Below the pieces are notes generated by a model that worked only from the letters and a program-made list of their open reading frames with translations, did not search any database and was not told where the DNA came from. The position numbers were made by a program, and so were the translations under genes. 5,662 nucleotides of DNA from Methylovirgula sp. (GTDB lineage: Bacteria; Pseudomonadota; Alphaproteobacteria; Rhizobiales; Beijerinckiaceae): positions 1 to 5,662 of the forward strand of contig JANXSV010000281.1 in the NCBI GenBank assembly GCA_025356505.1, given 5' to 3'. Shown here piece after piece: positions 1-5,662 of this stretch. How positions within the stretch are numbered: position 1 is the first letter of the stretch; each line of letters opens with the position of its first letter.

Positions 1-95
1 ACTATTGCTGTGGGTTTGCCGAATTTAATGCGCCCCGGCGCATCTTCGACAACGCTGATACGCTTATCGCCCTTCGGCTTTGCGGAAGAGGACAC
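1..95 (-). CDS. ppx: Exopolyphosphatase (Ppx/GppA family), N-terminal fragment cut by window edge
   Basis: Only the first 31 codons and two bases are in the window. Reading leftward from a GTG at 95-93, the frame gives a short polar leader ([12 protein letters not shown]), then [18 protein letters not shown] at the edge. In alphaproteobacterial Ppx proteins a segment of this kind leads straight into the first phosphate-binding motif (DIGSNSVR-like), which would lie just outside the window. Ppx removes terminal phosphates from polyphosphate in the cytoplasm, opposing PPK. The frame overlaps the 3' end of ppk by 32 bp (64-95) in a different reading frame, as expected for translationally coupled operon genes. 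There is no ATG in this frame. A second GTG at 125-123 is an alternative start, and neither has a good Shine-Dalgarno. The family call is inferred from this short N-terminus plus position after ppk; the catalytic part is not visible. Confidence 0.72.
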   Translation of the reverse strand, partial: MSSSAKPKGDKRISVVEDAPGRIKFGKPTAI

Positions 96-2265
96 GAGGG
101 CTCGATTCTTTAAGAGACTTTCCACGGCCGGACAAACTCGGGTTGGTCATGAAGTAACGGTGCGCGTTGAAGGGTTCCTCACCGGCACCGGGAACTATGC
201 GGGCACTGGAGCCATCCGGCAAGACCCGAAAGCTTTGTTGGTTGTCGATAAGGTTAGCAATCATGATTTGATCCAGAACTTGCTCATGACATGTCGCGTT
301 CAAGATAGGGACCAAACTTTCGACTCGCCGATCCAGATTGCGCTGCATCAAATCCGCCGAAGCTATGTAAACGGCCGCCTTCGGGTGTGGAAGTTGGAAG
401 CCACCGCCAAAAACATAGACGCGGGCGTGTTCTAGGAAGCGCCCGATGATGGATTTTACGCGAATATTATCTGAGAGACCAGGAACACCGGGGCGCAAAC
501 AACAAATGCCGCGAATAATAAGCTCAATTTTCACGCCAGCTTGAGACGCTGCGTAGAAGGCATCAATAATTTCGGGGTCGACAAGAGCATTGCACTTGGC
601 CCAAATCGTCGCGGGCTTTCCGGCCTTGGCAAACGCCATCTCGGCAGAAATATGGTCGAGAAGGCGCTTTTTCAGCGAAATCGGCGATACCGACATGCGC
701 TCAAGGCTCGCTGGCTCTGCATACCCCGTTATAAAATTAAAAATCCTCGAAACATCTCGTGCAATTGCAGGGTCCGCAGTAAAAAATGAAATATCAGTAT
801 AAATCCGAGCTGTGATCGGGTGATAGTTACCTGTCCCAAGGTGACAGTATGTTACAAGCGCACCAGCCTCGCGCCGCACGACCATCGACATTTTTGCGTG
901 TGTTTTTAACTCGATGAAGCCGAAAACAACCTGCGCACCGGCGCGCTCCAGGTCTCTCGCCCAACGGATGTTTGCTTCCTCGTCAAACCGCGCATTTAAT
1001 TCGACAAGTGCCGTGACCGATTTTCCGGCCTCCGCAGCCTCAATTAAAGCCCGCACAATCGGACTGTCATTGGAAGTCCGATAAAGAGTTTGTTTGATTG
1101 CTACGACGTTTGGATCGCGGGCAGCGCGCGCCAAAAACTGCACCACAACGTCGAACGACTCGTAAGGATGATGCACAACCAGGTCTTTTTGCCGAATTGC
1201 AGCAAAACAGTCTCCGCCGTTGTCGCGAACACGCTCAGGAAAGCGCGCGTTGTACGGCTTGAACTTCAAATCTGGCCGGTCAAGCCCGACAAGATACGAT
1301 AAGTCATTAAGAGCCAACATCCCGTCAACGTTGAAAACCTCGTCACCCCCCACATGCAATTCGTTGGCAACGAATTTCCGCAATGCTTCCGGCGCGTTTT
1401 CGTCAATCTCAAGTCGAATAACGACCCCGCGCCGACGCGCTTTGAGCGCGGTCTCATACAGACGCACAAGGTCTTCCGCCTCTTCCTCAATGTCCAGATC
1501 AGAGTCGCGAAGGACACGAAAAGCACCGTGACCTTTGACCAGATATCCGGGGAACAGCCTGTCAGTATGCATTGCTATGAGTTGCTCAAGCGTCACAAAC
1601 CGGGCATGCCCGGTTCCATCGACATCGGGCAGTTTGATGTAGCGGTCGGTTTTATTTGGCAGCCGGATCAGAGCGTTCAAGTGTCTTCCGTCGCCGGGTC
1701 GCTGCAGTTCGAGAGCCAGCGAAAACCCGAAATTCGGGATAAACGGAAAGGGATGTGCCGGATCCACGGCCAGCGGCGTCAACACAGGAAAAATATGCAG
1801 CAAAAAATGATCTTCGAGCCATAAGCGGTCGCGCTTGCTTAGCTCAGAGGGTTCCGTAATGAAAATTCCAACATTTTTCATCGCGTCGCGAAGTTCACGC
1901 CAGCGTACCTGCTGATCGGACGCCAATATGGACACATGCTCGCCAATCTTAACAAGCTGCTCAGCCGCAGTTAGCCCATCCTCACTGGGGGTCAGGATAT
2001 GCTCCCGCAACTGTTCGCGCAAACCAGCCACCCGAACCATGAAAAATTCGTCGAGATTATGGGCGGAGATCGATAAAAATCTAAGCTGTTCAAGTAAGGG
2101 ATGCGCCGGGTTTGACGCCTCTTCCATTACGCGACGATTGAATTCCAGCCACGATAATTCACGGTTTATGAACCTGTCGGAAGGGAGGTTAGGCACCGCG
2201 GCTTTGATTTCATCTGGCTGGATATTCAAACCGGACCCCTTTGAAAAAGCTTTGATTTGCAGCAC
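64..2265 (-). CDS. ppk: Polyphosphate kinase 1 (PPK1)
   Basis: Reversibly transfers the gamma-phosphate of ATP to a growing polyphosphate chain. The 733-residue frame is complete and of normal family length (E. coli about 690). The N-terminal domain is marked by [16 protein letters not shown] (31-46) and [20 protein letters not shown] (65-84). The catalytic half shows [11 protein letters not shown] (391-401) and [10 protein letters not shown] (423-432), whose R396 and R426 match the metal/phosphate-binding arginines of E. coli PPK. KTHAKMS holds H456, the phosphorylated histidine, and [10 protein letters not shown] holds H613, the second active-site histidine. The spacings 396-426-456-613 equal those of E. 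coli R375-R405-H435-H592. The C-terminus has the typical [14 protein letters not shown] (702-715). The start is uncertain: GTG at 2265 has no clear ribosome site, whereas TTG at 2229 (residue 13, giving 721 residues) has AAAGGGG six bases upstream and is my preferred start. It follows hda in the operon and overlaps ppx at its 3' end. No frameshift or missing key residue. Confidence 0.97.
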   Translation of the reverse strand: MLQIKAFSKGSGLNIQPDEIKAAVPNLPSDRFINRELSWLEFNRRVMEEASNPAHPLLEQLRFLSISAHNLDEFFMVRVAGLREQLREHILTPSEDGLTAAEQLVKIGEHVSILASDQQVRWRELRDAMKNVGIFITEPSELSKRDRLWLEDHFLLHIFPVLTPLAVDPAHPFPFIPNFGFSLALELQRPGDGRHLNALIRLPNKTDRYIKLPDVDGTGHARFVTLEQLIAMHTDRLFPGYLVKGHGAFRVLRDSDLDIEEEAEDLVRLYETALKARRRGVVIRLEIDENAPEALRKFVANELHVGGDEVFNVDGMLALNDLSYLVGLDRPDLKFKPYNARFPERVRDNGGDCFAAIRQKDLVVHHPYESFDVVVQFLARAARDPNVVAIKQTLYRTSNDSPIVRALIEAAEAGKSVTALVELNARFDEEANIRWARDLERAGAQVVFGFIELKTHAKMSMVVRREAGALVTYCHLGTGNYHPITARIYTDISFFTADPAIARDVSRIFNFITGYAEPASLERMSVSPISLKKRLLDHISAEMAFAKAGKPATIWAKCNALVDPEIIDAFYAASQAGVKIELIIRGICCLRPGVPGLSDNIRVKSIIGRFLEHARVYVFGGGFQLPHPKAAVYIASADLMQRNLDRRVESLVPILNATCHEQVLDQIMIANLIDNQQSFRVLPDGSSARIVPGAGEEPFNAHRYFMTNPSLSGRGKSLKESSPRVLFRKAEGR
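2236..2242 (-). promoter_or_regulatory. Shine-Dalgarno supporting a TTG start for ppk
   Basis: The minus strand reads AAAGGGG at 2242-2236, followed by six bases and an in-frame TTG at 2229-2227. The upstream GTG at 2265 lacks any comparable purine-rich site, so this motif favours initiation at TTG and a PPK of 721 residues. The motif is seen directly; its use is inferred. Confidence 0.55.
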
Positions 2266-2338
2266 TAGAACATAAACGCGACAGATATGCGACAGCTACT
2301 CGAGGGCAAAAACTTCGACGAGCCTGCACTCCTGGCAT

Positions 2339-3046
2339 TTAATCAGGTTGCATTTCGCTTTCCGCAAAGTTCAACAACTCAGCAACCATTTGCTTCGATA
2401 TGCGCTTTCCTAGTGCGAGTGCCTTCGCATCAAGCATATCAACAGCGCTGCGTGCTGCCGCGAGCGAACGCTCAACGTGAAGTGCTAGGTATTGCACAAC
2501 TGCCGTGTCCACGACCAGTTGCCGGTCAATGAAAAGCTTGATGATTACATCGTGGACGAGGGCTTCATCGGGAAGGCCTATTTCTCCAACGGCTGCTTCG
2601 CGCAGTCGGGAACACAAATCTGGGGTTTGCACATCAATTTTGGCGGCAGGCGTTTGCGACGTAAAGAGCACTGGAACTTGTCCCGCTTTCAACAGATTGA
2701 TCAGATGAAACAATGCTGTTTCTGATGCTTTTCCATTTGTACCGGCTTCGTGCACGTCCTCGATCACAAGCGCCGGCTTTGACGCTAGAAGCTGCAAGTC
2801 AGCAGTGGCTAAAAACTGCGCACGAACGGAGGTTGCCCCTGTTCTGCTAGCCCAGATCGCCGCCAGATGGCTTTTACCGGAGCCTGAAGGCCCTACGAGC
2901 ATCAGACTTTGGCTGATCCAGTTAGGCCAAGATTCTATCAAAGCATAGGCCGCTTCATTGGATGCCGAAATCAGGAAATTTTCCCGTTCGAACCTTGGGA
3001 GAATAGCCAAATCTAAAGTCAGCTGACTTGGGGATTTTGGCACCAT
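2339..3046 (-). CDS. hdaA: Hda-like DnaA-homologous regulatory ATPase (HdaA)
   Basis: A 235-residue single-domain AAA+ protein resembling the ATPase domain of DnaA without its DNA-binding domain. Family members dock on the DNA polymerase sliding clamp and stimulate ATP hydrolysis by DnaA, switching off re-initiation. Visible in order: the clamp-binding motif QLTLDL (8-13; E. coli Hda has QLSLPL); Walker A GPSGSGKS (52-59, K58); Walker B LVIED (93-97), with E before D; a probable sensor 1 strand VLFTSQTPAA (126-135); the box VII arginine-finger motif DLCSRL (143-148, R147); and a candidate sensor 2 arginine R193 in the C-terminal lid. The frame is open further upstream, but the ATG at 3046 puts the clamp motif at the extreme N-terminus where the family has it, and lies 7 bases after the stop of the upstream transporter gene. 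No strong Shine-Dalgarno is seen, so translation probably depends on coupling to that gene. RecA-like or DnaC-like loaders are less likely because of the DLxSRL motif and overall size. Confidence 0.92.
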   Translation of the reverse strand: MVPKSPSQLTLDLAILPRFERENFLISASNEAAYALIESWPNWISQSLMLVGPSGSGKSHLAAIWASRTGATSVRAQFLATADLQLLASKPALVIEDVHEAGTNGKASETALFHLINLLKAGQVPVLFTSQTPAAKIDVQTPDLCSRLREAAVGEIGLPDEALVHDVIIKLFIDRQLVVDTAVVQYLALHVERSLAAARSAVDMLDAKALALGKRISKQMVAELLNFAESEMQPD

Positions 3047-3053
3047 AGCTGGC

Positions 3054-4181
3054 TCAGATCTCACCGGCCGGAGGGATTTGGGGAGCTTGCGCCTGAGAAA
3101 AAAACTCGCTTTGCCAATATTGGGCCACTGCAAAGCGCACCAAAACACCCAACGCGGCCGCCACCGGCACCGCTATGACCAGTCCGACAAATCCGAACAT
3201 CGAGCCAAACGCTAACAGTGCAAAAATCAGCCATACCGGGTGCAAACCAACTGACCCACCAACTAGCTTGGGCGAAAGCACGTTGCCTTCGAGAAACTGT
3301 CCACTGCCAACCACCGCCAAAGCCATCAAGGTTAATGTCCAACTCGGCCATCCCTGCACGATCGCCACAAGAACCGAAAGAACCAGCGCCAATAACGAAC
3401 CCACGTAAGGGACAAAACTCAACATTCCTGCAGAAAATCCAATTAAAAACCCGAAATTTAAGCCGATGAGTGAGAGCCCGATGCCGTACCAGAGACCAAG
3501 AATTAAACACACGATAGATTGACCGCGCAGGAACCCCGCCATCGCCCGGTCAATATCACGTAATATTCCATGCACGGTGGTCCTATGTGCAAGCGGAATG
3601 ACACTATCCACGCTTTCGATAAGCTTCTCCCAATCAACGAGAAAATAGAATGCGACGACGGGTGTAATCACGACAAGCGATCCGAGGCTAACCAAAGCAG
3701 CACCGCCCAGCAGCAAAGATTTAAAAAACCCGATGATCCATTGCGTGGCCTGGCCGGCAAAATCGCTTAAGGTCTTTTGCGCGTCGAAGGAACCGCCGGT
3801 GCCGCTCCCCATTCCAAGCTTTTCAAGCAAAGTATCGCCATACTTGGATTGAAAATCCGTTGCCGCGACAACGATAAGTTCTTGAATCTTTTGCACGTAA
3901 CCGGGCAGATGATCGACAAATCCTACAAATTGGCGTCCGAGAACAGGGCCAAGCAGTGAAGCAAGCAAGACAAAAAACAGGGCAACACATCCCAGCACAA
4001 TGACCGAAGCCCATATGCGCGCCATCCCTAACCTTTGGAGTCTCCGGACTGGCGGATCCAGCAGGTAGCCAATCGCCATCCCAGCAATGAACGGCATCAT
4101 GACGCTCCCAAGCTGGTAGATAAGCGCCCACGCTGCGATCAAAAGAACGATCCAAAATGTCGCCTGCCGCTGCTGAGTCAT
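3054..4181 (-). CDS. AI-2E (PerM/TqsA-like) family inner-membrane transporter
   Basis: A 375-residue polytopic membrane protein. Hydrophobic segments lie at about residues 8-25, 26-41, 57-79, 151-183, 220-241, 244-277, 282-300 and 313-350, with a soluble stretch at about 82-145 between the third and fourth blocks, the usual layout of this roughly eight-helix family. Diagnostic patterns are YLLDPPVRRL after helix 2, FLRGQS (217-222), SFVPYVGSLLA (255-265), FLEGNVLSPKLVGGSVGLHP (296-315), and the glycine-rich last helices with AVPVAAALGVLVRF. Relatives include the E. coli autoinducer-2 exporter TqsA and Na+/H+ exchangers, so the substrate cannot be assigned. I chose ATG 4181 because AGGGAG lies six bases upstream and the protein then begins MTQQRQATFW, like relatives; an in-frame ATG at 4217 would add 12 polar residues. 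It is the first gene of the minus-strand operon, with its stop 7 bases before the hda start. No signal peptide beyond the first helix and no defects. Confidence 0.95.
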   Translation of the reverse strand: MTQQRQATFWIVLLIAAWALIYQLGSVMMPFIAGMAIGYLLDPPVRRLQRLGMARIWASVIVLGCVALFFVLLASLLGPVLGRQFVGFVDHLPGYVQKIQELIVVAATDFQSKYGDTLLEKLGMGSGTGGSFDAQKTLSDFAGQATQWIIGFFKSLLLGGAALVSLGSLVVITPVVAFYFLVDWEKLIESVDSVIPLAHRTTVHGILRDIDRAMAGFLRGQSIVCLILGLWYGIGLSLIGLNFGFLIGFSAGMLSFVPYVGSLLALVLSVLVAIVQGWPSWTLTLMALAVVGSGQFLEGNVLSPKLVGGSVGLHPVWLIFALLAFGSMFGFVGLVIAVPVAAALGVLVRFAVAQYWQSEFFSQAQAPQIPPAGEI

Positions 4182-4187
4182 TTGGCG

Positions 4188-4193
4188 CTCCCT
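4188..4193 (-). promoter_or_regulatory. Shine-Dalgarno deciding the transporter start
   Basis: The minus strand reads AGGGAG at 4193-4188, then the six-base spacer CGCCAA and ATG at 4181-4179. This is the strongest ribosome site near either candidate start and favours 4181 over ATG 4217, whose best upstream purine run (AAGAG) sits about nine bases away. Confidence 0.7.
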
Positions 4194-4387
4194 GCCCTTC
4201 GCCCGCGTTGGTATCATGCGTTGGCACTCTTATGCTGAAATTCGTTAGCTAGATAGAACGCCGACGAGACGACAGTAAGACAAATCGCCCGCATCGGCAA
4301 AACCTGAGCATTGCAGAGTTGGAGCGGGTCGAAACGAACTGACCTTGGTTCATTACAGATTCAGACTGTGCGTCCATCCGCATCCAA

Positions 4388-4415
4388 AAATTTAATCGGT
4401 GCGAAATTAAACGGT
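4388..4415. repeat. Imperfect tandem repeat, 15-bp period
   Basis: TTTAATCGGT at 4391-4400 recurs as ATTAAACGGT at 4406-4415, with 8 of 10 positions identical; including three flanking bases it is 10 of 13. The spacing of 15 bp, near one and a half helical turns, could suit a paired binding site, but the short length allows a chance origin. Confidence 0.4.
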
Positions 4416-4521
4416 CATCCCGTCTGTTTCACAAGCATAGATGGAAATAAGAAATCGCTCCAGATATCGAGTGTAAATCATCCAATTTCAATCTTCAGCA
4501 CGTTGATTAGAGGTTTCTCAA

Positions 4522-4584
4522 TTGTCAATTTGGCAGGTCCGAAACCGTTTTGCATTTGTCACTTGAGCAGGACGAACCTGTTTT
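4522..4584. repeat. Imperfect tandem repeat of about 30 bp, 34-bp period, upstream of purM
   Basis: Copy 1 spans 4522-4551 and copy 2 spans 4556-4584. Both begin TTGTCA, share TT at the next positions, then GCAGG, CGAA, CC and GTTTT. With three single-base gaps I align 24 of 31 columns. The offset is 34 bp at the 5' side and 33 bp at the GTTTT side. A further GTTTT block at 4601-4605, preceded by GCATTGGGCC, may be a decayed third unit. The copies lie about 100-165 bp before the purM start codon, so an operator pair or a local duplication are both possible. Confidence 0.6.
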
Positions 4585-4586
4585 TT
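4565..4586 (+). terminator. Weak terminator-like hairpin in the purM upstream region
   Basis: CAGG (4568-4571) and CCTG (4577-4580) enclose the loop ACGAA and are followed by six T's (4581-4586). Two G-U pairs and one A-U pair could extend the stem to seven, using up part of the T run. A four-base G/C-containing core is weak for an intrinsic terminator. It would matter only if purM transcription starts upstream of it, which is unknown. Confidence 0.22.
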
Positions 4587-4674
4587 CACCGCATTGGGCC
4601 GTTTTTTGATGGAGACACTTCTCGCGGACGTGTTTGAGGCTTGCCATGCCCTGCAGTTCCTTGTAACCCGCGGG

Positions 4675-4681
4675 AAAGAGG
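4675..4681 (+). promoter_or_regulatory. Shine-Dalgarno of purM
   Basis: AAAGAGG lies five bases before ATG 4687. It decides the start in favour of this ATG over an in-frame ATG at 4609, which has no comparable site and would add 26 residues not typical of PurM. Confidence 0.8.
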
Positions 4682-4686
4682 AAATT

Positions 4687-5662
4687 ATGCCGAAAAAGCC
4701 GCCGTCCCTGTCGATCAATGCACCGATGAGCTACGCTGATGCCGGAGTCGATATCGACGTCGGCAACGCAATGGTCGAAGATATTAAGCCATATGTCCGC
4801 TCGACGCGGCGGCCCGGCGCAAACGGAGAAATTGGCGGTTTCGGCGGCTTATTCGACTTGAAAGCCGCGGGTTATGTCGACCCCATCCTTGTTGCAGCAA
4901 ACGATGGTGTCGGTACCAAGGTCAAGATCGCCATCGAAAGTGGAATACACGACACCATTGGTATCGATCTCGTAGCAATGTGCGTAAACGACCTTATCGT
5001 GCAGGGCGCTGAGCCACTTTTTTTTCTTGATTATTATGCCACTGGAAAACTCGACGCAAAGGTGGGAGCCGCCATAGTTAAGAGCATCGCGCAGGGCTGT
5101 ATCGAATCCGGATGTGCTTTAATCGGCGGCGAAACTGCGGAAATGCCTGGCCTCTATGCCGCCAACGATTACGACCTAGCCGGCTTTGCGGTCGGGGCCG
5201 TCGAGCGTGGAAAGTTGCTGCCGAGCAATAATATTGGAGCAGGTGATGTGCTCATTGGACTCGCATCATCGGGAATTCATTCCAACGGTTTTTCGCTGGT
5301 TCGAAAAATTGTCGAGCGCAGTCAACTCGCATGGACCGACGAAGCACCTTTCGAAAAAGGCGTGAGCCTCGCTCAGGCGCTTTTGACGCCGACACGCCTC
5401 TATGTGAAAAGTTTGCTTTCTGTCTTGCGCGATGGGGCACCCATTAAGGCTCTGGCACACATCACGGGCGGCGGATTTGTGGATAATATTCCCCGCGTTA
5501 TCCCGGAGGGTTGCCGTGCTGAGCTTTATCTTGATGCGATTGCCGTTCCGTCCGTATTCTCATGGCTTGCGAAAATCGGACATTTGGCACAGGCAGAGAT
5601 GATCCGCACTTTCAACTGCGGCATCGGAATGGTCGTCGTTGTCGCAGCCTCAGATCTTGACC
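4687..5662 (+). CDS. purM: Phosphoribosylformylglycinamidine cyclo-ligase (AIR synthetase), 3' end cut by window edge
   Basis: Catalyses ATP-dependent ring closure of formylglycinamidine ribonucleotide to aminoimidazole ribonucleotide, the fifth step of de novo purine synthesis, in the cytoplasm. The frame gives 325 residues before the edge; the family is usually 340-360, so only a short C-terminal piece is missing. Motifs in order: [17 protein letters not shown] (15-31), GGFGGLFDL (50-58), the nucleotide/phosphate-binding [10 protein letters not shown] (71-80), [18 protein letters not shown] (99-116), GGETAEMPG (147-155), [13 protein letters not shown] (194-206), [13 protein letters not shown] (258-270) and FNCGIGM (309-315). 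These cover the ATP-grasp-unrelated PurM/SelD-type N- and C-domains without a break. The ATG at 4687 has a strong ribosome site. In related alphaproteobacteria purN usually follows purM, which would be beyond the edge. Transcribed divergently from the transporter operon. No truncation other than the edge and no odd codon use. Confidence 0.98.
   Translation, partial: MPKKPPSLSINAPMSYADAGVDIDVGNAMVEDIKPYVRSTRRPGANGEIGGFGGLFDLKAAGYVDPILVAANDGVGTKVKIAIESGIHDTIGIDLVAMCVNDLIVQGAEPLFFLDYYATGKLDAKVGAAIVKSIAQGCIESGCALIGGETAEMPGLYAANDYDLAGFAVGAVERGKLLPSNNIGAGDVLIGLASSGIHSNGFSLVRKIVERSQLAWTDEAPFEKGVSLAQALLTPTRLYVKSLLSVLRDGAPIKALAHITGGGFVDNIPRVIPEGCRAELYLDAIAVPSVFSWLAKIGHLAQAEMIRTFNCGIGMVVVVAASDLD

Larger units (their letters stand above)
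4182..4686. other. Divergent intergenic region without a convincing gene
   Basis: About 505 bp separate the start of the transporter operon from the start of purM. I checked both strands for a gene. A TTG-initiated plus frame (4311-4637) and a short minus frame (4718-4518) have no ribosome site and no recognisable domain. The region is richer in A and T than the flanking genes by eye. It must contain the promoters of both units, but I cannot place a clear -35/-10 pair. It holds two imperfect tandem repeats (about 4388-4415 and 4522-4584), an 11-bp palindrome AATTGTCAATT at 4520-4530, one GATTC (4358-4362) that would be a CcrM-type GANTC methylation site if this organism has that enzyme, and a T-tract hairpin ahead of purM. 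Confidence 0.8.

Noticed and set aside
10..435. 141-residue plus-strand frame at the left end
   Set aside because: Antisense to the conserved PPK1 C-terminus and the ppx start; its sequence shows no domain.
1354..1824. 156-residue plus-strand frame inside ppk
   Set aside because: It is wholly antisense to the conserved middle of PPK1, has no recognisable motif and no ribosome site.
3047..3148. 34-residue upstream extension of the Hda-like protein
   Set aside because: It would overlap the transporter gene by about 95 bp and push the clamp-binding motif away from the N-terminus, unlike the family.
4272..4300. Candidate promoter TTGCCG-17-TACTGT on the minus strand for the transporter operon
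   Set aside because: The -10 element matches the consensus at only three of six positions, so it is not distinguishable from background.
4541..4556. PurR-like box around GAAACCGTTTTGC
   Set aside because: Only a loose match to the enterobacterial PurR palindrome, and that regulator is not expected in alphaproteobacteria.
4311..4637. 108-residue plus frame in the intergenic region
   Set aside because: Starts with TTG, has no Shine-Dalgarno, no domain, and crosses the repeats.
4609..4686. In-frame ATG giving purM a 26-residue extension
   Set aside because: No ribosome site there, while ATG 4687 has AAAGAGG at a good distance and gives a typical PurM N-terminus.
4518..4718. 66-residue minus frame overlapping the purM start
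   Set aside because: Overlaps the purM N-terminus antisense, with no ribosome site or recognisable protein.

Overview
This window reads as ordinary chromosomal housekeeping DNA from an alphaproteobacterium, most likely near the Rhizobiales/Hyphomicrobiales. The PurM protein carries the N-terminal pattern [17 protein letters not shown] and the stretch [20 protein letters not shown], which I associate with that group. The gene order purM / AI-2E-type permease / hda-like / ppk / ppx is also familiar there. Base composition looks roughly balanced by eye. I see no mobile element, CRISPR array, tRNA or rRNA.

Layout: four genes lie on the minus strand, in transcription order from right to left. They are an AI-2E (PerM) family membrane protein (4181 to 3054), an Hda-like DnaA-homologous ATPase (3046 to 2339), polyphosphate kinase PPK1 (2265 or 2229 to 64), and the first 31 codons of what is probably exopolyphosphatase (95 to the left edge, overlapping the end of ppk). 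Gaps are 7 bp and 73-109 bp, followed by a 32-bp overlap, so they look like one operon that continues off the left edge. On the plus strand, purM (phosphoribosylformylglycinamidine cyclo-ligase) starts at 4687 and runs off the right edge after 325 codons.

Between the divergent units lies a stretch of about 505 bp (4182-4686) without a convincing gene. It should hold the promoters of both units. It contains two imperfect tandem repeats: a 15-bp-period one near 4388-4415 and a 34-bp-period one at 4522-4584. The second copy of the latter forms a short hairpin followed by six T's ahead of purM. This is the least explained part of the window.

How the genes relate: PPK1 makes polyphosphate and PPX degrades it, so the operon carries both arms of polyphosphate turnover. 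The Hda-like protein has a sliding-clamp-binding motif and AAA+ ATPase motifs, and probably promotes ATP hydrolysis on DnaA to limit replication initiation. The membrane protein's substrate is unknown. PurM is part of purine synthesis and is transcribed separately. I found no evidence for a previously undescribed system; the findings are start-codon questions, the gene overlap, the operon pairing and the intergenic repeats.
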